This document shows, in pieces, positions 23,467 through 32,470 of a stretch of DNA of 64,000 nt (the first letter of the stretch is position 1; the number at the start of each line of letters is the position of its first letter). The notes below the pieces were generated by a model, which did not search any database, was not told the origin of the DNA, and worked only from the letters and a program-made list of their open reading frames with translations. Location of the stretch: NCBI GenBank assembly GCA_965249895.1, contig CBDFNC010000004.1, positions 1,240,001-1,304,000 of the forward strand, written 5' to 3'. Position numbers and translations under genes: made by a program. The stretch comes from CBDFNC01 sp965249895 (GTDB taxonomy: Bacteria; Pseudomonadota; Gammaproteobacteria; Enterobacterales; CBDFNC01).

Positions 23467-25218
23467 ATGATTAATCGAATTGGATTTCGACTAAAAATGT
23501 ATTTGGCTGTAGTCATCGTGTTATTGATTGCGATGGCCACGTCTTTTGTTAGCGTAAATTACTTTGTCAGTGATTACATCTACCAGAGTGACAGTCAGAA
23601 CATCGCCAACAGCACAGCATTAGTAGAAAGCAATATTGCGACTAACATTCAGGCAAAAATAGATCTTGCCAGGAATTTGAGCGTCAGTGTTGTCACCATT
23701 ATAGATGTGGAAAATGGCACAGAGTTTTTCAACATCTATAAAGTAATTCAAGGGCTGGTTTTTGATTCCACAGGCTCGGTGGATGATCAGGCTGTAACTG
23801 CTAGATTCCTGGAAATCGCCCAACAAGTCAAAGACGATGTACTGATAAGTGATGTTGAGCAGCGTGACGGCAAAAAGGTAATCTATATCGCCGTTAAACA
23901 GCCTGATGATTCGGTAAATATTTTTTATGTTGATCTAGATTTTATCCCTGCTCTGGTGGAAAAATCCGAGACGAAAGGTAGCTACCTGGAAATCCGAGAC
24001 GGTAAGGATACCCTAATTTACTCTAACAAAGCCGAGGGCGACCTGATCGAGCAGAGTAGCGAGCTTGCCCTCGCGGGCCAGCGCTGGCAAATTCATAGCT
24101 ATATAGACAAAGGGTTTATCGCAGCAAATACCCGTGACATAAACAGTAAGATCAGCCTGGCCTTGTTGGTGGTGGCACTGGTCTTGGTCCCATTAAGCCT
24201 TATCACGATTCGCATTGCCTCCCGCCCAATCGTGACACTGCGCCAGGTTACGGAGCAATTAGCGCAGGGAAATGGCGACTTAACCCACCGAATTGAGGTT
24301 ACCAATAAAGATGATCTGGGACAAATAGCTGCCAACATCAATACCTTTATCGCGCAACTACAGCAAATGATGCTTCAAGTCGCCAGCTCAACACAGGTCA
24401 TCGACAAAGGTGTTAACCAACTCAACCAGCACTCAGATTCAAACCAATTATTGGTAGATAGCCATACCCAAGAGACGGAAATGGTGGTTACTGCCATCAC
24501 ACAAATGTCGGCGGCCGCCGAGTCGGTATCAGAAAGCACCGCGATAGCCGCCAACCTGACACAAAAAGCGGATCAGGGAGCCCATGAATCCAGGCAAGTG
24601 GTTAATGAAGCCATCATTAGCGTGACCTCATTGGCAGAAGAAGTAGAAGGAATGTCTTCTGTGATACAGGATATGAGCCGTAATACAGATAAAATTGGGG
24701 CCGTATTAGGGGTTATCGGCGATATCGCGGATCAAACCAACTTGCTCGCCCTGAATGCGGCCATCGAAGCTGCCCGCGCAGGAGAGCAAGGAAGAGGGTT
24801 TTCAGTCGTCGCCGACGAAGTCAGGGCTCTGGCTGCTCGCACACAAAGCAGTACCTCTGAAATTAATCAAATGCTGCAGGAGCTTCAGTCGGGTACTCAA
24901 TCTGTCGTCGAAGCGATGGCGGCAACGCGGGTAAGTTGCCAGCGCAGTGCGGAAAAGACATCCCAAGTAACTGCATCCTTGGACTCCATGTCTACGGAAA
25001 TAGCTGAAATCAATGCTCAGAGTATCCAGATTGCCGCCTCTGCGGAGGAGCAATGTAAAGTTGCTGACGAAGTGAATCGGAATATGGTTGCTATTCAGGA
25101 GGTTGTTGGCAAGATCAGCAATAATGGCTCAGCCACCGCCATCAGCACCCAAGAGCTCGCCGACTCTAATTCCCGTCTGGGCGAAGTTGTCAGTCAATTT
25201 AGCTTGCAGAAAGCCTAG
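23467..25218 (+). CDS. Methyl-accepting chemotaxis protein
   Basis: 583 residues. A first membrane helix is at about 12-33, then a periplasmic sensor of roughly 170 residues (single-Cache-like in size, ligand unknown), a second helix near 208-230 (ISLALLVVALVLVPLSLITI), a HAMP domain (RIASRPIVTLRQVTEQLAQGNGDL onward) and a cytoplasmic signalling domain. The hairpin tip is the conserved IGDIADQTNLLALNAAIEAARAGEQGRGFSVVADEVR block (near 418-455). Candidate methylation sites lie in the flanking helices. The ATG is preceded by AGGATGGG. It stands alone with repeats upstream and a hairpin terminator downstream. It could sense the tetrulose-type substrate of the adjacent locus, but nothing in the sequence proves that. 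Confidence 0.93.
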   Translation: MINRIGFRLKMYLAVVIVLLIAMATSFVSVNYFVSDYIYQSDSQNIANSTALVESNIATNIQAKIDLARNLSVSVVTIIDVENGTEFFNIYKVIQGLVFDSTGSVDDQAVTARFLEIAQQVKDDVLISDVEQRDGKKVIYIAVKQPDDSVNIFYVDLDFIPALVEKSETKGSYLEIRDGKDTLIYSNKAEGDLIEQSSELALAGQRWQIHSYIDKGFIAANTRDINSKISLALLVVALVLVPLSLITIRIASRPIVTLRQVTEQLAQGNGDLTHRIEVTNKDDLGQIAANINTFIAQLQQMMLQVASSTQVIDKGVNQLNQHSDSNQLLVDSHTQETEMVVTAITQMSAAAESVSESTAIAANLTQKADQGAHESRQVVNEAIISVTSLAEEVEGMSSVIQDMSRNTDKIGAVLGVIGDIADQTNLLALNAAIEAARAGEQGRGFSVVADEVRALAARTQSSTSEINQMLQELQSGTQSVVEAMAATRVSCQRSAEKTSQVTASLDSMSTEIAEINAQSIQIAASAEEQCKVADEVNRNMVAIQEVVGKISNNGSATAISTQELADSNSRLGEVVSQFSLQKA

Positions 25219-25228
25219 CCGATAGGCC

Positions 25229-25269
25229 AGTAAATCAGTCTGGTGGTGTGCCGGCTGATTTACTTTTTT
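25229..25269 (+). terminator. Rho-independent terminator after the chemoreceptor gene
   Basis: The stem AGTAAATCAG/CTGATTTACT is followed by a run of six T at 25264-25269, 11 bp after the stop codon. Confidence 0.7.
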
Positions 25270-25576
25270 AAATACTCGGCAGACTATATGGAGTACCTTT
25301 TATCAAACGCTACTTTCGTCAACGGTTTTGTTAGCCACCCAGACGAACATCATCTTGACCCGCCACTAGCGTGATAAAGCATCACAAAGCTCCCTACCTT
25401 GACGATAACCTGTATTACGCAAACCTGACGTTTTTGAAGGGTTAACACTTCAGCGTATTAAAGATGTGGTTTTGCGCCACTGCTCATAGATCGGTGGCAC
25501 AACCTGAGTACTCATACATAAAAAGGATTACTCAAATCAAACATAACCGACATTCACACCTTTCTAAAAAGCCGGG
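25270..25576. other. Intergenic stretch between chemoreceptor and cobQ, nothing recognised
   Basis: There are short open stretches but none with recognisable homology or a ribosome-binding site. The genes on either side converge here. Confidence 0.35.
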
Positions 25577-26965
25577 TTACATCCAGCCATGTAAGGCGAA
25601 CATCTGCCCTAACCTGTCCAGCTCTGCTTCCAGATGCTCATGCCATTCGATGGTGTGTCCCTTGATATCGAGTAAATCGAGAAACCAGTTCATAAAGACT
25701 CGACTCTCAAACGCACCGTGTAGATATGCGCCAAATACATTGCCTTGCCGCCAACCTAACTCGGCGCGAATAAACGGAGCAACATGCGTACCTGACGTGG
25801 TTTCACCGTGATGGATTTCATAACCCCGCATTGGGCTACCTTGCCAGTCCAACAACACCTGTCGTGTGGCTTTTCCAGCCGCTAACCGAGTGGTGATATC
25901 CAGTAAACCAAGGCCGTCTGCGTCCCCCGACTCCAAATTCAGCGGGTCGAAAATTTGCTGACCGAGTATCTGAAGACCACCGCAAATCCCCAGTACGGGT
26001 TTGCCGGAGTTGCCAAATTCGATCACTTCCTTGGCGAGGCCACTTTTAGCCAAATAAGCCATACTGGCGCCGCTGTTTTTACTGCCAGGCAGGATCACAG
26101 CATCAAAACGCTGCAAATTCTCGAAGTGGCGGATAACACACAGATTCACCTCTTGCTGATGCACCAAAGGATCAAACTCATCCATATTGGCGCTATAGGG
26201 ATAATGAATTATCGCGACATTCTTTTTATCACTGGCAAAATTGCCCTGCTGACGAAACGTATCCTCTTCAGGTAGCTGATGATGATACATGGGTATATTG
26301 GCCACAGTTGGGATACCCGTTTTTTCCTGCAGCCAATCCATTGCATTACCCAGTAACGCAGGATCACCGCGAAACTTATTCAACACAAACCCCTTGATTA
26401 AGGCTTGTTCTTCCGCTGCCAGGCACGCCCAGGTGCCGTACAGATGGGCAAATGCCCCGCCCCGGTCAATATCGGAAATAAGATACACATCCGCGTTACA
26501 TTCCAGCGCCACCGCCATATTCACAATATCGCTGGATCTGAGGTTCACTTCTGCCGGGCTGCCCGCTCCTTCAATTACCAGTTGGTCAAAGTCCTTCTTT
26601 AAGCTCTGTAACGCAACTTTGACATGTTGCCAAAGGTGGGGTTTTCGCTCTAACCATTGCATCGCTGACAGCTCAGCATCGGCCACACCATTGAGCACCA
26701 CCTGACTACGGGTGTCTGCAGAAGGTTTTAGCAGCACAGGATTCATTCTGGGATCCGCTGTTACTCTCGCCGCCAGAGCCTGTAGATATTGAGCACGGCC
26801 AATTTCAAACCCATCCGGCGTGACTGCCGCATTGTTGCTCATATTCTGCGCTTTAAAAGGGGCGACATTAATACCCTGGTTCGCCAAATGCCGGCAAACC
26901 GCAGTCGCAATCAAAGACTTACCTGCGTCACTGGTACAACCCAGCAGCATTATTGGTGATGGCAT
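25577..26965 (-). CDS. cobQ: Cobyric acid synthase (adenosylcobyrate amidating)
   Basis: 462 residues from the ATG at 26965 (MPSPIMLLGCTSDAGKSLIA). A longer frame to 27061 adds a non-homologous segment and is rejected. The N-terminal DTBS-like ATPase domain has the P-loop variant GCTSDAGKS and DRGGAFAHLYGT. The C-terminal class I glutamine amidotransferase domain has the nucleophile Cys in LGICGGLQILG and His in YEIHHGET. The enzyme amidates four carboxylates of adenosylcobyrinic acid a,c-diamide using glutamine. No other cobalamin gene is in the window, and the short upstream spacer has no recognisable cobalamin riboswitch. It may serve corrinoid salvage or complement genes elsewhere. Confidence 0.92.
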   Translation of the reverse strand: MPSPIMLLGCTSDAGKSLIATAVCRHLANQGINVAPFKAQNMSNNAAVTPDGFEIGRAQYLQALAARVTADPRMNPVLLKPSADTRSQVVLNGVADAELSAMQWLERKPHLWQHVKVALQSLKKDFDQLVIEGAGSPAEVNLRSSDIVNMAVALECNADVYLISDIDRGGAFAHLYGTWACLAAEEQALIKGFVLNKFRGDPALLGNAMDWLQEKTGIPTVANIPMYHHQLPEEDTFRQQGNFASDKKNVAIIHYPYSANMDEFDPLVHQQEVNLCVIRHFENLQRFDAVILPGSKNSGASMAYLAKSGLAKEVIEFGNSGKPVLGICGGLQILGQQIFDPLNLESGDADGLGLLDITTRLAAGKATRQVLLDWQGSPMRGYEIHHGETTSGTHVAPFIRAELGWRQGNVFGAYLHGAFESRVFMNWFLDLLDIKGHTIEWHEHLEAELDRLGQMFALHGWM

Positions 26966-27103
26966 ACGGTATCCTGTTTTCCAAGTGCCGTCATCATACA
27001 CAAGCCAAAACAGAAAAACCGCCTTGTACCTCTTTGTTACCCACCACAGGCAGAGCTTCACTACACTTTATGCTTAGTCACAGACGAAATAGCAGTTAAC
27101 CCG

Positions 27104-28711
27104 ATGAAAAAAGTGAACCTAGCCGCAGCACTTTCACTACTGAGCACAAGTGCGTACGCCGCCCTTGACCCTTGCCAAGATTTTATGCAACAGCAACAAC
27201 AGGCCTATTATCAGGGTCAGCCATGCCTGCCGGACCAGACATATGACCAACTTCTCGACTACCTAAACGGGAAAAAGCAAATCGGCTTTGAATCACACGA
27301 GCATAAAGTGAAACACCTGTTCCCTATGCTCAGCCTTAATAGCACGGTCTCGCGGACCGAGTTGCTCCTGTTCTGGGAGAAGGTGAAAACGGAGCATCCG
27401 GATGCCGAGTTGCTCGCTCAACCTAAGGTAGACGGCATTGCGGTTGAATTGGTCTATCGGCAAGGACAGCTGACCTCCGCCGCAACCAGGGGAGACGGCC
27501 TGCAAGGGAAGAATATCCTCCAATTGCTCAGGTTAAGCCAAAGCATCCCGCAACAGCTGGATAAAAAACAAGACCTGGTTATCTATGGGGAGCTTTACCT
27601 AACATCCCATGATGTGGTTAAACAAACACAGTATACCTCTGCCCGGCAAGCCGTCGCGGCCCTTGCTCACCAACATTCTCCAAACGCGAGCCTAGCCAGC
27701 CAGGTAAGGCTGTTCCCTTATCAAGTTGAATACCCGGTCTTCGAAAACGCACAGCAAAGTTTTGCTTTCCTTGCTAGCCTGGGCTGGTCAGAGACCCAGC
27801 AAATGACTAAGCACCTGACATCACCGAAGCAAACAACTCAGCTGCTCACCAGATGGTCTGCATCAAACCCTTTGAACGCGAAACTCGACGGCCTGGTGAT
27901 TAAAGTAAATCAGTCTCGAGTCAGGCATGCATTAGGTACGGGAGCATTAGCGCCAAAATGGGCCCTGGCTTTAAAACCCGAGCCCGACACGGCTATTTCC
28001 AATGTAATTGGGGTCCGCTATCAACAAGGCCGAACAGGAAAAATAACCCCTGTCTTAGAAATTGAACCCCTGCTCCTGAACAGGCGCCGCATTTCCCGGG
28101 TATCCGGGCATTCGCTGGGTTACCTCAAGAGAAAGGGGTTGGGGGTTGGCTCATCGATTAAGCTAAAGTTGGCGGGCAATGCAGTACCACAAATCGTTCG
28201 AGTATTGTCTAGCTCAACGATACGTCCCGCACTGCCGTACGTATATCCAGGCCTGTGTCTGAATAGTCAGACAATATGTAAAACCAGGTTTAAGTTACAA
28301 GCCAGCTATACCGCAAAAAAGCTTGCCATTCCCTTAACAAAGAAGCAGATCAATCGACTGGTTGATACGGGAATACTCACGCAAATTTCCGCATTGCTAT
28401 CTTTGGATAGTAAGCGTTTAGTGGCTGGGGGATTAAAAATCAAAGATGCCAAACGTATCAGCCGGGCCAGCCTTAAGGCCAGAGCCACCTCTCCTGCTCT
28501 GATGCTCGCCAGCCTCGGCTTACCCGGGATCACCCGAAGAAACCGGGCTAAGATCGTAGGTCGGATCAATTACCGACGGGAGTTAACTCAACAATGGCAG
28601 GTTATTTTTGGCGGTAAATACCAAACCGCACAACGAAGTTTACTCGACACCAATGTCCAGCGAACCCTGCTAGAGATAAGGCAGATAACCGGCAGACCAG
28701 TGCTCCTTTAA
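27104..28711 (+). CDS. ligB: NAD-dependent DNA ligase LigB
   Basis: 535 residues. An N-terminal signal-like segment (MKKVNLAAALSLLSTSAYA) is a known oddity of LigB proteins. The adenylation domain carries the nucleotidyl-accepting Lys108 in QPKVDGIAVEL, then ATRGDG, YGELYL, LDGLVIKVN and KWALALKP. An OB-fold and a helix-hairpin-helix-like C-terminal region follow (LASLGLPGITRRNRAKIVG). The C-terminal BRCT domain of LigA is absent, as expected for LigB, and two Cys pairs (PCQD/PCLP; LCLN/ICKT) remain. It is an accessory ligase that seals nicks with NAD. Divergent from cobQ by 138 bp; converges on the acetyltransferase gene with 44 bp between stops. Confidence 0.88.
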   Translation: MKKVNLAAALSLLSTSAYAALDPCQDFMQQQQQAYYQGQPCLPDQTYDQLLDYLNGKKQIGFESHEHKVKHLFPMLSLNSTVSRTELLLFWEKVKTEHPDAELLAQPKVDGIAVELVYRQGQLTSAATRGDGLQGKNILQLLRLSQSIPQQLDKKQDLVIYGELYLTSHDVVKQTQYTSARQAVAALAHQHSPNASLASQVRLFPYQVEYPVFENAQQSFAFLASLGWSETQQMTKHLTSPKQTTQLLTRWSASNPLNAKLDGLVIKVNQSRVRHALGTGALAPKWALALKPEPDTAISNVIGVRYQQGRTGKITPVLEIEPLLLNRRRISRVSGHSLGYLKRKGLGVGSSIKLKLAGNAVPQIVRVLSSSTIRPALPYVYPGLCLNSQTICKTRFKLQASYTAKKLAIPLTKKQINRLVDTGILTQISALLSLDSKRLVAGGLKIKDAKRISRASLKARATSPALMLASLGLPGITRRNRAKIVGRINYRRELTQQWQVIFGGKYQTAQRSLLDTNVQRTLLEIRQITGRPVLL

Positions 28712-28755
28712 CTTACCGCGACAGAAATAGCTTTCACTGCCAGCTACAGAAGAAT

Positions 28756-31455
28756 TTAGGCTTGGGGCTTTAAATCCAGATGCATCTCAATCAGCCCATC
28801 TTCCAGCTGAATGGCCACTTTAAAGCCCAGTTTCTTTGCCAGTTCAGACATGCCTTTGTTCTGCAACATGGTAAACCCCATCAGGCTTTGTGTGCCATTA
28901 TCCTGGTAGTAGCGGATCAATTTATCCAGTAAAATACGACCCAGCCCGACCCCTTGCTGATCGGAGCGCACCGCCATGGCAAATTCTGCTTCGGTATTAT
29001 CAGGATCTGTGGAAGCGCGGACGACCCCCAATGTCTTACTCTCCCCCCTTTCGTCGAGCTCGACGGCGATAAACGCCATCTCTCTGTCATAATCGATTTG
29101 TGTGAGCAGAACCATTTCCTCGTGGGTCATTCGCGCGCGCTCACCAAAATACCTCTTATACCTGTCTTCAGCGGACAAAGAAGAATCGAAATCCTGATGT
29201 TTGGGCTCATCTTCCGGCAGGATGGGACGCACCAACACTTTCCTGCCGTCTTTTAACAATCCGTACTCTTCCAGCTCTTTGGGATAAGGTCGAATGGCCA
29301 GACGGCCGGCGCCCTCCTGAGGTTTGCTCTGCAATTTTAAATTCACATCCAACATGGTGATTTCAGAGCCGGAGGCCAGCACGGGATTTAGATCCAGTTC
29401 TGCAATTTCAGGGCAATCAATAATCAAGTGAGCTATTTGGGTCAGCGTCACACTCAGCGCCGCAATATCCAGTCCACCTGGCCCCTTGCGTTGGCGGACT
29501 TTTTTGCCTTTGATGGCATTAATGATGAGGTAACGCGCCAGCGACGTATTCAGTGGTGGCAATGCAACTGCGGCATCGGAGCTAACATCCCATTCAGAGC
29601 CACCCTCCCCCAATAATATGGCCGGACCAAAGATTGGGTCGTTCTTAACGGCAATCCTGAGCTCCTGTGCACCGGCTTTTATCGCCATCTTTTGCACTAT
29701 CATACCGTCCACTTTAGCTTCAGGGAAAGTGGCTGCCACGCGACTTAAAATGGAGTCAGCCGCTTGGCGCACCTCTGCTTCAGAGTTGAGATGCAACATG
29801 ACGCCGTGTACATCCGCCTTGTGGTGGATATCCGGTGACTGCACCTTAAGCGCCACAGGGAATCCCACATCAGACGCTACTTTAGCCGCCTCATTCGCAC
29901 TGGAGACAAACCAGGTATCAACGGTTTCCAACCCATAAGCCTGCAGGACCGGCCTGGCTTCATGGGTTTCCAGTACACTTTTCCCCTTATTAAGCGCCGC
30001 CTTTAGTACCTCTCTGGCCTTAACCGCATCGGTGGGCATATCACTTGGAATAGATTGAGGGGTTTCCATCAACAGCTTCTGGTTTCGTCGGTACTCCACC
30101 ATATGCATAAAGGCGCCAACGGCCCCTTCCGGCGTCCTGTATGTCGGCAGCCCACCTTTGGAAAATATTTTTCTGGCCTGGTAAGCCGCGTCTTCCCCTG
30201 TCCAGTTGGTAAGGATATTTAACCTCTTGCCGTTAGGGTGGCTTTTAACCACTTCCACCACGGCATTCGCGGTTTCTACGCTATCTGCCAGGGCTGAGGG
30301 AGAGTGCATAACCAGCACAGCATCGATACTATCGCTGTCCATTAACGCAGAGATGGCCTCGGCATAACGTTTTGAGTTAGCATCGCCCACTATATCGATA
30401 GGATTCGAACGTGACCAGGTTTCCGGTAGCACCCTATCCAGCGAATTCAGCGTTTTTTCATCCAGCTTTGCCAACCTTCCGCCACGGGAGATCAAGGTGT
30501 CTACCGCCAGCACACCAGGGCCGCCCCCATTGGTCACTATGGCAAGACGCTCACCCTTTAGCGGCTTGGTGTGTGCAAGCGACTCAACCGCCGCGAACAA
30601 TTCATGCAGATCACGCACCCTTAGCATACCGGCTCGTTTAAATGCGGCATCATAAACCACATCGCTGCCGGAAATCCCACCGGTATGCAGCTCGGCCGCC
30701 AGGGCTCCTTCCGCGCTGCGGCCGGACTTGATCACCATAATGGGTTTGTTCCTAGATGCCGCCCGCGCCGCCGACATAAAGTGGCGACACTCATGGATAG
30801 AATCAATATAAAGCAGGATAGCGCTGGTTTTTCCATCCCGCCCCAGGTAATCCAGTAGCTCATCAAAGTCGATATCGGACGCTTCACCTAGTGAGATAAA
30901 CGATGAGAAACCAATGCCTTTGTTGTTCGCCCAATCCAGTACCGTGGTGCATACCGCCGCTGACTGAGATACAAATGCGATTTTGCCCTCTTTTGCCCCC
31001 GCATGTGCCAGGCTGGCATTTAAACCAAGTCCGGGTAAGATAATACCCAGGCTGTTAGGCCCAAGGATCCTCACGGAATAGCGTTTGGCAATAGCCAGCA
31101 TGGCTTCCCGACAAGTAAGCTCCTTATCAGGGCAAGGGGCGTCCAGACCTCCCGCCATCACAATCACGGATTTACATCCCACCTGGGCCAGACTTTCTAT
31201 AATGCCCGGCACACGCTTCGCCGCCGTGCATATAATGGCCAGATCAGGCACCTGAGGTAATGCGGTTATATTTGGATAAGCCAGCACGCCTTGTACAGCT
31301 TTGTATTTTGGCGTCACCGGCATAATAGGTCCGGAAAAACCGCCAGATAGCAGGTTTTTCATAACGACGTGCCCGGCCCGCTTTTCACGAACTGAGGCGC
31401 CAATTACGGCCACTGATTTAGGTCTGAAGACAAAACTAAGATTTCGCTGACTCAT
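28756..31455 (-). CDS. patZ: PatZ/Pat-type protein acetyltransferase (ADP-forming acyl-CoA synthetase-like fused to GNAT)
   Basis: 899 residues from the ATG at 31455; the preceding in-frame GTG is less likely. Domain order: a CoA-binding Rossmann domain (FRPKSVAVIGASVREKRAG, near 10-30), succinyl-CoA-ligase-like domains (to about 460), an ATP-grasp domain (about 480-710) and a C-terminal GNAT acetyltransferase (about 735-890, with RSDQQGVGLGRILLDKLI as the acetyl-CoA loop). In related Pat/YfiQ proteins the GNAT domain acetylates lysines, including the catalytic lysine of acetyl-CoA synthetase, and the large domain is regulatory and enzymatically inactive. The length and fusion order match that family closely. 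It stands alone. Confidence 0.9.
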   Translation of the reverse strand: MSQRNLSFVFRPKSVAVIGASVREKRAGHVVMKNLLSGGFSGPIMPVTPKYKAVQGVLAYPNITALPQVPDLAIICTAAKRVPGIIESLAQVGCKSVIVMAGGLDAPCPDKELTCREAMLAIAKRYSVRILGPNSLGIILPGLGLNASLAHAGAKEGKIAFVSQSAAVCTTVLDWANNKGIGFSSFISLGEASDIDFDELLDYLGRDGKTSAILLYIDSIHECRHFMSAARAASRNKPIMVIKSGRSAEGALAAELHTGGISGSDVVYDAAFKRAGMLRVRDLHELFAAVESLAHTKPLKGERLAIVTNGGGPGVLAVDTLISRGGRLAKLDEKTLNSLDRVLPETWSRSNPIDIVGDANSKRYAEAISALMDSDSIDAVLVMHSPSALADSVETANAVVEVVKSHPNGKRLNILTNWTGEDAAYQARKIFSKGGLPTYRTPEGAVGAFMHMVEYRRNQKLLMETPQSIPSDMPTDAVKAREVLKAALNKGKSVLETHEARPVLQAYGLETVDTWFVSSANEAAKVASDVGFPVALKVQSPDIHHKADVHGVMLHLNSEAEVRQAADSILSRVAATFPEAKVDGMIVQKMAIKAGAQELRIAVKNDPIFGPAILLGEGGSEWDVSSDAAVALPPLNTSLARYLIINAIKGKKVRQRKGPGGLDIAALSVTLTQIAHLIIDCPEIAELDLNPVLASGSEITMLDVNLKLQSKPQEGAGRLAIRPYPKELEEYGLLKDGRKVLVRPILPEDEPKHQDFDSSLSAEDRYKRYFGERARMTHEEMVLLTQIDYDREMAFIAVELDERGESKTLGVVRASTDPDNTEAEFAMAVRSDQQGVGLGRILLDKLIRYYQDNGTQSLMGFTMLQNKGMSELAKKLGFKVAIQLEDGLIEMHLDLKPQA

Positions 31456-31828
31456 CACAAACGACGCTGGAGGGGAAAGATAGTGCTAGTGTACCTGTTG
31501 TCAGGCCACAGATAAAATTGTAAGGCGGTTACCTTATTGGAATTTCCAGGTGGCTTCCACAACAGGAGAGGAACATCATAGATATCCAATCAAGCCCCTC
31601 CAGCACAATGACAATTTCTCATATTTGTGCCTAACCTTGAAAACTGTCCTTGCCCTGGTTGTTCTTTACGCTGCCAAGCCGTGTTTACCCATACAACACC
31701 CGACAGAATAATGATGGCATATATATGTTACGTATAATTACCTCGGCCCTTTAACCCACTAGACGTCATCGTATTTAGGTCTAACCTTAGGAGTAAATTT
31801 ATAAAAATCACGTTAAAGGGAACTGTAT
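31456..31828. other. Divergent intergenic region, nothing recognised
   Basis: The region between the acetyltransferase and FMN reductase genes is AT-rich toward 31700-31820, where the reductase promoter should lie. No specific element could be supported. Confidence 0.35.
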
Positions 31829-32422
31829 ATGCCGCATATTGTTAGTATTTCAGCCACCAGCCGACCACAGAATTACACTTCCCACGCATTAAGCATTGTT
31901 AATGATGAGTTATCTAAGCTTGGACTGACAGTCCATCATTTCGATGGCAGGCAGCTCAATCTAGGATTTCCAGGCCAAACACAAACAGCAGACAGCAAGA
32001 AATTAAGCGATGCGGTAAATCATGCGGCGGCAGTGGTCATAGCGACCCCGGAATATCACGGCAGCTTCTGCGCTTATTGCAAACTGATCATCGAGAATCT
32101 GGGCTTTCCTTCCGTGTTGGCCGGAAAACCTATCCTGCTGGTCGGTGTGGCAGCGGGTCGTATTGGTGCAATCAAGTCGCTGGAGCACCTAAAAGGGGTT
32201 TGCTCTCATGTGGGTGCTATCGCCGTACCAGGTGCCGTCTCCATAGCAGGTGTACAATCTGTGTTTACCGAAGAAGGCCAGTGCCTCGACGAAGGATCTG
32301 AAAATGCCCTAAGGCAAAGCGCCAATGGTCTAATAGAATTTTTACAAGATTACGTTTGCCCCAAACACTCTTTAGAAGATGATGTCAGGCAAAAAGCCTT
32401 ACCCTGGTCAGCCAGTGTATAA
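31829..32422 (+). CDS. NADPH-dependent FMN reductase family protein
   Basis: 197 residues, flavodoxin-like fold of the FMN_red (SsuE/ChrR/YieF) type. The N-terminal phosphate-binding loop is SISATSRPQNYTS (near 5-17), and the isoalloxazine loop TPEYHGSFCAYCKLIIE (near 71-87) is the family hallmark TPEYNxSxPxxLKNxID in a variant form with two Cys. The third block is GVAAGRIGAIKSLEHLK. Likely roles are flavin, quinone or metal reduction. The CAYC motif replaces the usual PxxLK and might affect redox behaviour. AAAGGGA precedes the ATG. Confidence 0.85.
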   Translation: MPHIVSISATSRPQNYTSHALSIVNDELSKLGLTVHHFDGRQLNLGFPGQTQTADSKKLSDAVNHAAAVVIATPEYHGSFCAYCKLIIENLGFPSVLAGKPILLVGVAAGRIGAIKSLEHLKGVCSHVGAIAVPGAVSIAGVQSVFTEEGQCLDEGSENALRQSANGLIEFLQDYVCPKHSLEDDVRQKALPWSASV

Positions 32423-32470
32423 GCCAAATCAACAAGCCGGCGACTTGGACAGATCCATAAACTTCCCTGC

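Noticed and set aside
26966..27103. Cobalamin riboswitch upstream of cobQ
   Set aside because: The spacer to ligB is only 138 bp and I could not find the conserved B12-box region.
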